The notes under the pieces are model-generated. The model worked only from the letters and a program-made list of their open reading frames with translations, was not told where the DNA came from and ran no database searches. Positions 63,739-64,000 of a stretch of DNA of 64,000 bases are shown here, piece by piece. This stretch comes from JASGIT01 sp047601665 (lineage in GTDB: Bacteria; Pseudomonadota; Gammaproteobacteria; Burkholderiales; Burkholderiaceae_C), in the NCBI GenBank assembly GCA_047601665.1, contig JASGIT010000001.1, positions 2,356,001 through 2,420,000 on the forward strand, given 5' to 3'. Position numbers and translations under genes: made by a program. Positions within the stretch are counted from its first letter, which is position 1, and every line of letters begins with the position of its first letter.

Positions 63739-64000
63739 TCAATGGGCGTCGGCCTGCTTGGCGGCGGCGATGATGTCGTCGGTGCTGCTGCCCGCGCCGT
63801 TGAAGAACAGGTTGAGCAGCACGGCGGACAGCGACGCCAGCAGGATGCCCGACTCGATCAGCGGGTGGATGGCGTGCGGCATCCACTGGCGGAAGTTGGG
63901 CGCCACCAGCGGCACCATGCCGATGCCCAGCGACACGGCCACGACCAGCGCGTTGTTGCGGTTGTGCTTGAAGTCCACCGTGCTCAGGATGCGGATGCCG
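63739..64000 (-). CDS. Uracil/xanthine permease family (NCS2) protein, C-terminal end
   Basis: Only the last 86 residues are in the window; the frame is open through the right edge. The sequence GIRILSTVDFKHNRNNALVVAVSLGIGMVPLVAP and then HPLIESGILLASLSAVLLNLFFNG are the last helices of NCS2 nucleobase:cation symporters (UraA/XanP type). Xanthine, urate or uracil as substrate cannot be decided here. The C-terminus is a short acidic tail (SSTDDIIAAAKQADAH). Confidence 0.8.
   Translation of the reverse strand, partial: GIRILSTVDFKHNRNNALVVAVSLGIGMVPLVAPNFRQWMPHAIHPLIESGILLASLSAVLLNLFFNGAGSSTDDIIAAAKQADAH

Overview
The window is GC-rich, densely coding DNA of a betaproteobacterium, most likely family Comamonadaceae (Acidovorax-like). 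The evidence is the composition, the gene order DUF971-ubiE-Tim44-ubiJ-ubiB-symporter-FmdB-DUF502-aspS, and about ten copies of a short dyad repeat (core CCAGCGCTT...AAGCGCTGG...GCTATCAAA) in intergenic gaps. From memory this repeat is typical of that family; no search was run. No plasmid, phage or CRISPR signature was seen.

Region by region. (1) 1-7.3 kb: GNAT fragment, MoxR ATPase and dihaem cytochrome c, then a minus-strand block with a Phd-like/CcdB toxin-antitoxin pair, nudB, a YbhP-like phosphodiesterase, clsB, folE, a BLUF photoreceptor, a DUF429 protein and a small secreted protein. (2) 7.3-20.5 kb: aspS, DUF502, FmdB, symporter, the ubiquinone genes ubiB/ubiJ/ubiE with a Tim44-like protein, then DUF971, HIT and a 1,304-residue FAD/Fe-S oxidoreductase, the last three joined by 4-bp overlaps. 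(3) 20.6-25.6 kb: ugpBAECQ for glycerol-3-phosphate and glycerophosphodiester uptake behind a Pho-box-like site. (4) 25.6-27.6 kb: an SDR gene and a divergent HxlR regulator around a clean operator-like dyad, tRNA-Ser, tRNA-Arg and greB. (5) 27.6-36.6 kb: spoT, rpoZ, gmk and yicC, then a Ser/Thr kinase and PP2C phosphatase separated by a highly structured 266-bp inverted-repeat element, then rph, rdgB and hemW. (6) 36.6-40.3 kb: I78-type lipoprotein, HAD dehalogenase, a ureD with no urease genes next to it, and an aldehyde dehydrogenase. (7) 40.4-54.5 kb: a complete Lap-type adhesin system on the minus strand. (8) 54.9-64 kb: Bcr/CflA efflux pump, an ABC importer with two different substrate-binding proteins, a 2OG-Fe(II) oxygenase, maeB and the end of a nucleobase permease.

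The most interesting system is the Lap cluster. It has a LapA-like RTX/VWA adhesin with an N-terminal retention module, LapG protease, LapD-like c-di-GMP receptor, the LapB/LapC/LapE type I secretion machinery, a pseudo-receiver LuxR regulator, and a prolyl-4-hydroxylase-like enzyme whose gene overlaps lapD by 4 bp and precedes the adhesin. The adhesin has a proline-dense linker of about 79 residues just after its retention module. This suggests, as inference, that the adhesin is proline-hydroxylated before export. The adhesin also has an atypical LapG site and a 198-residue tail beyond its expected C-terminal secretion signal.
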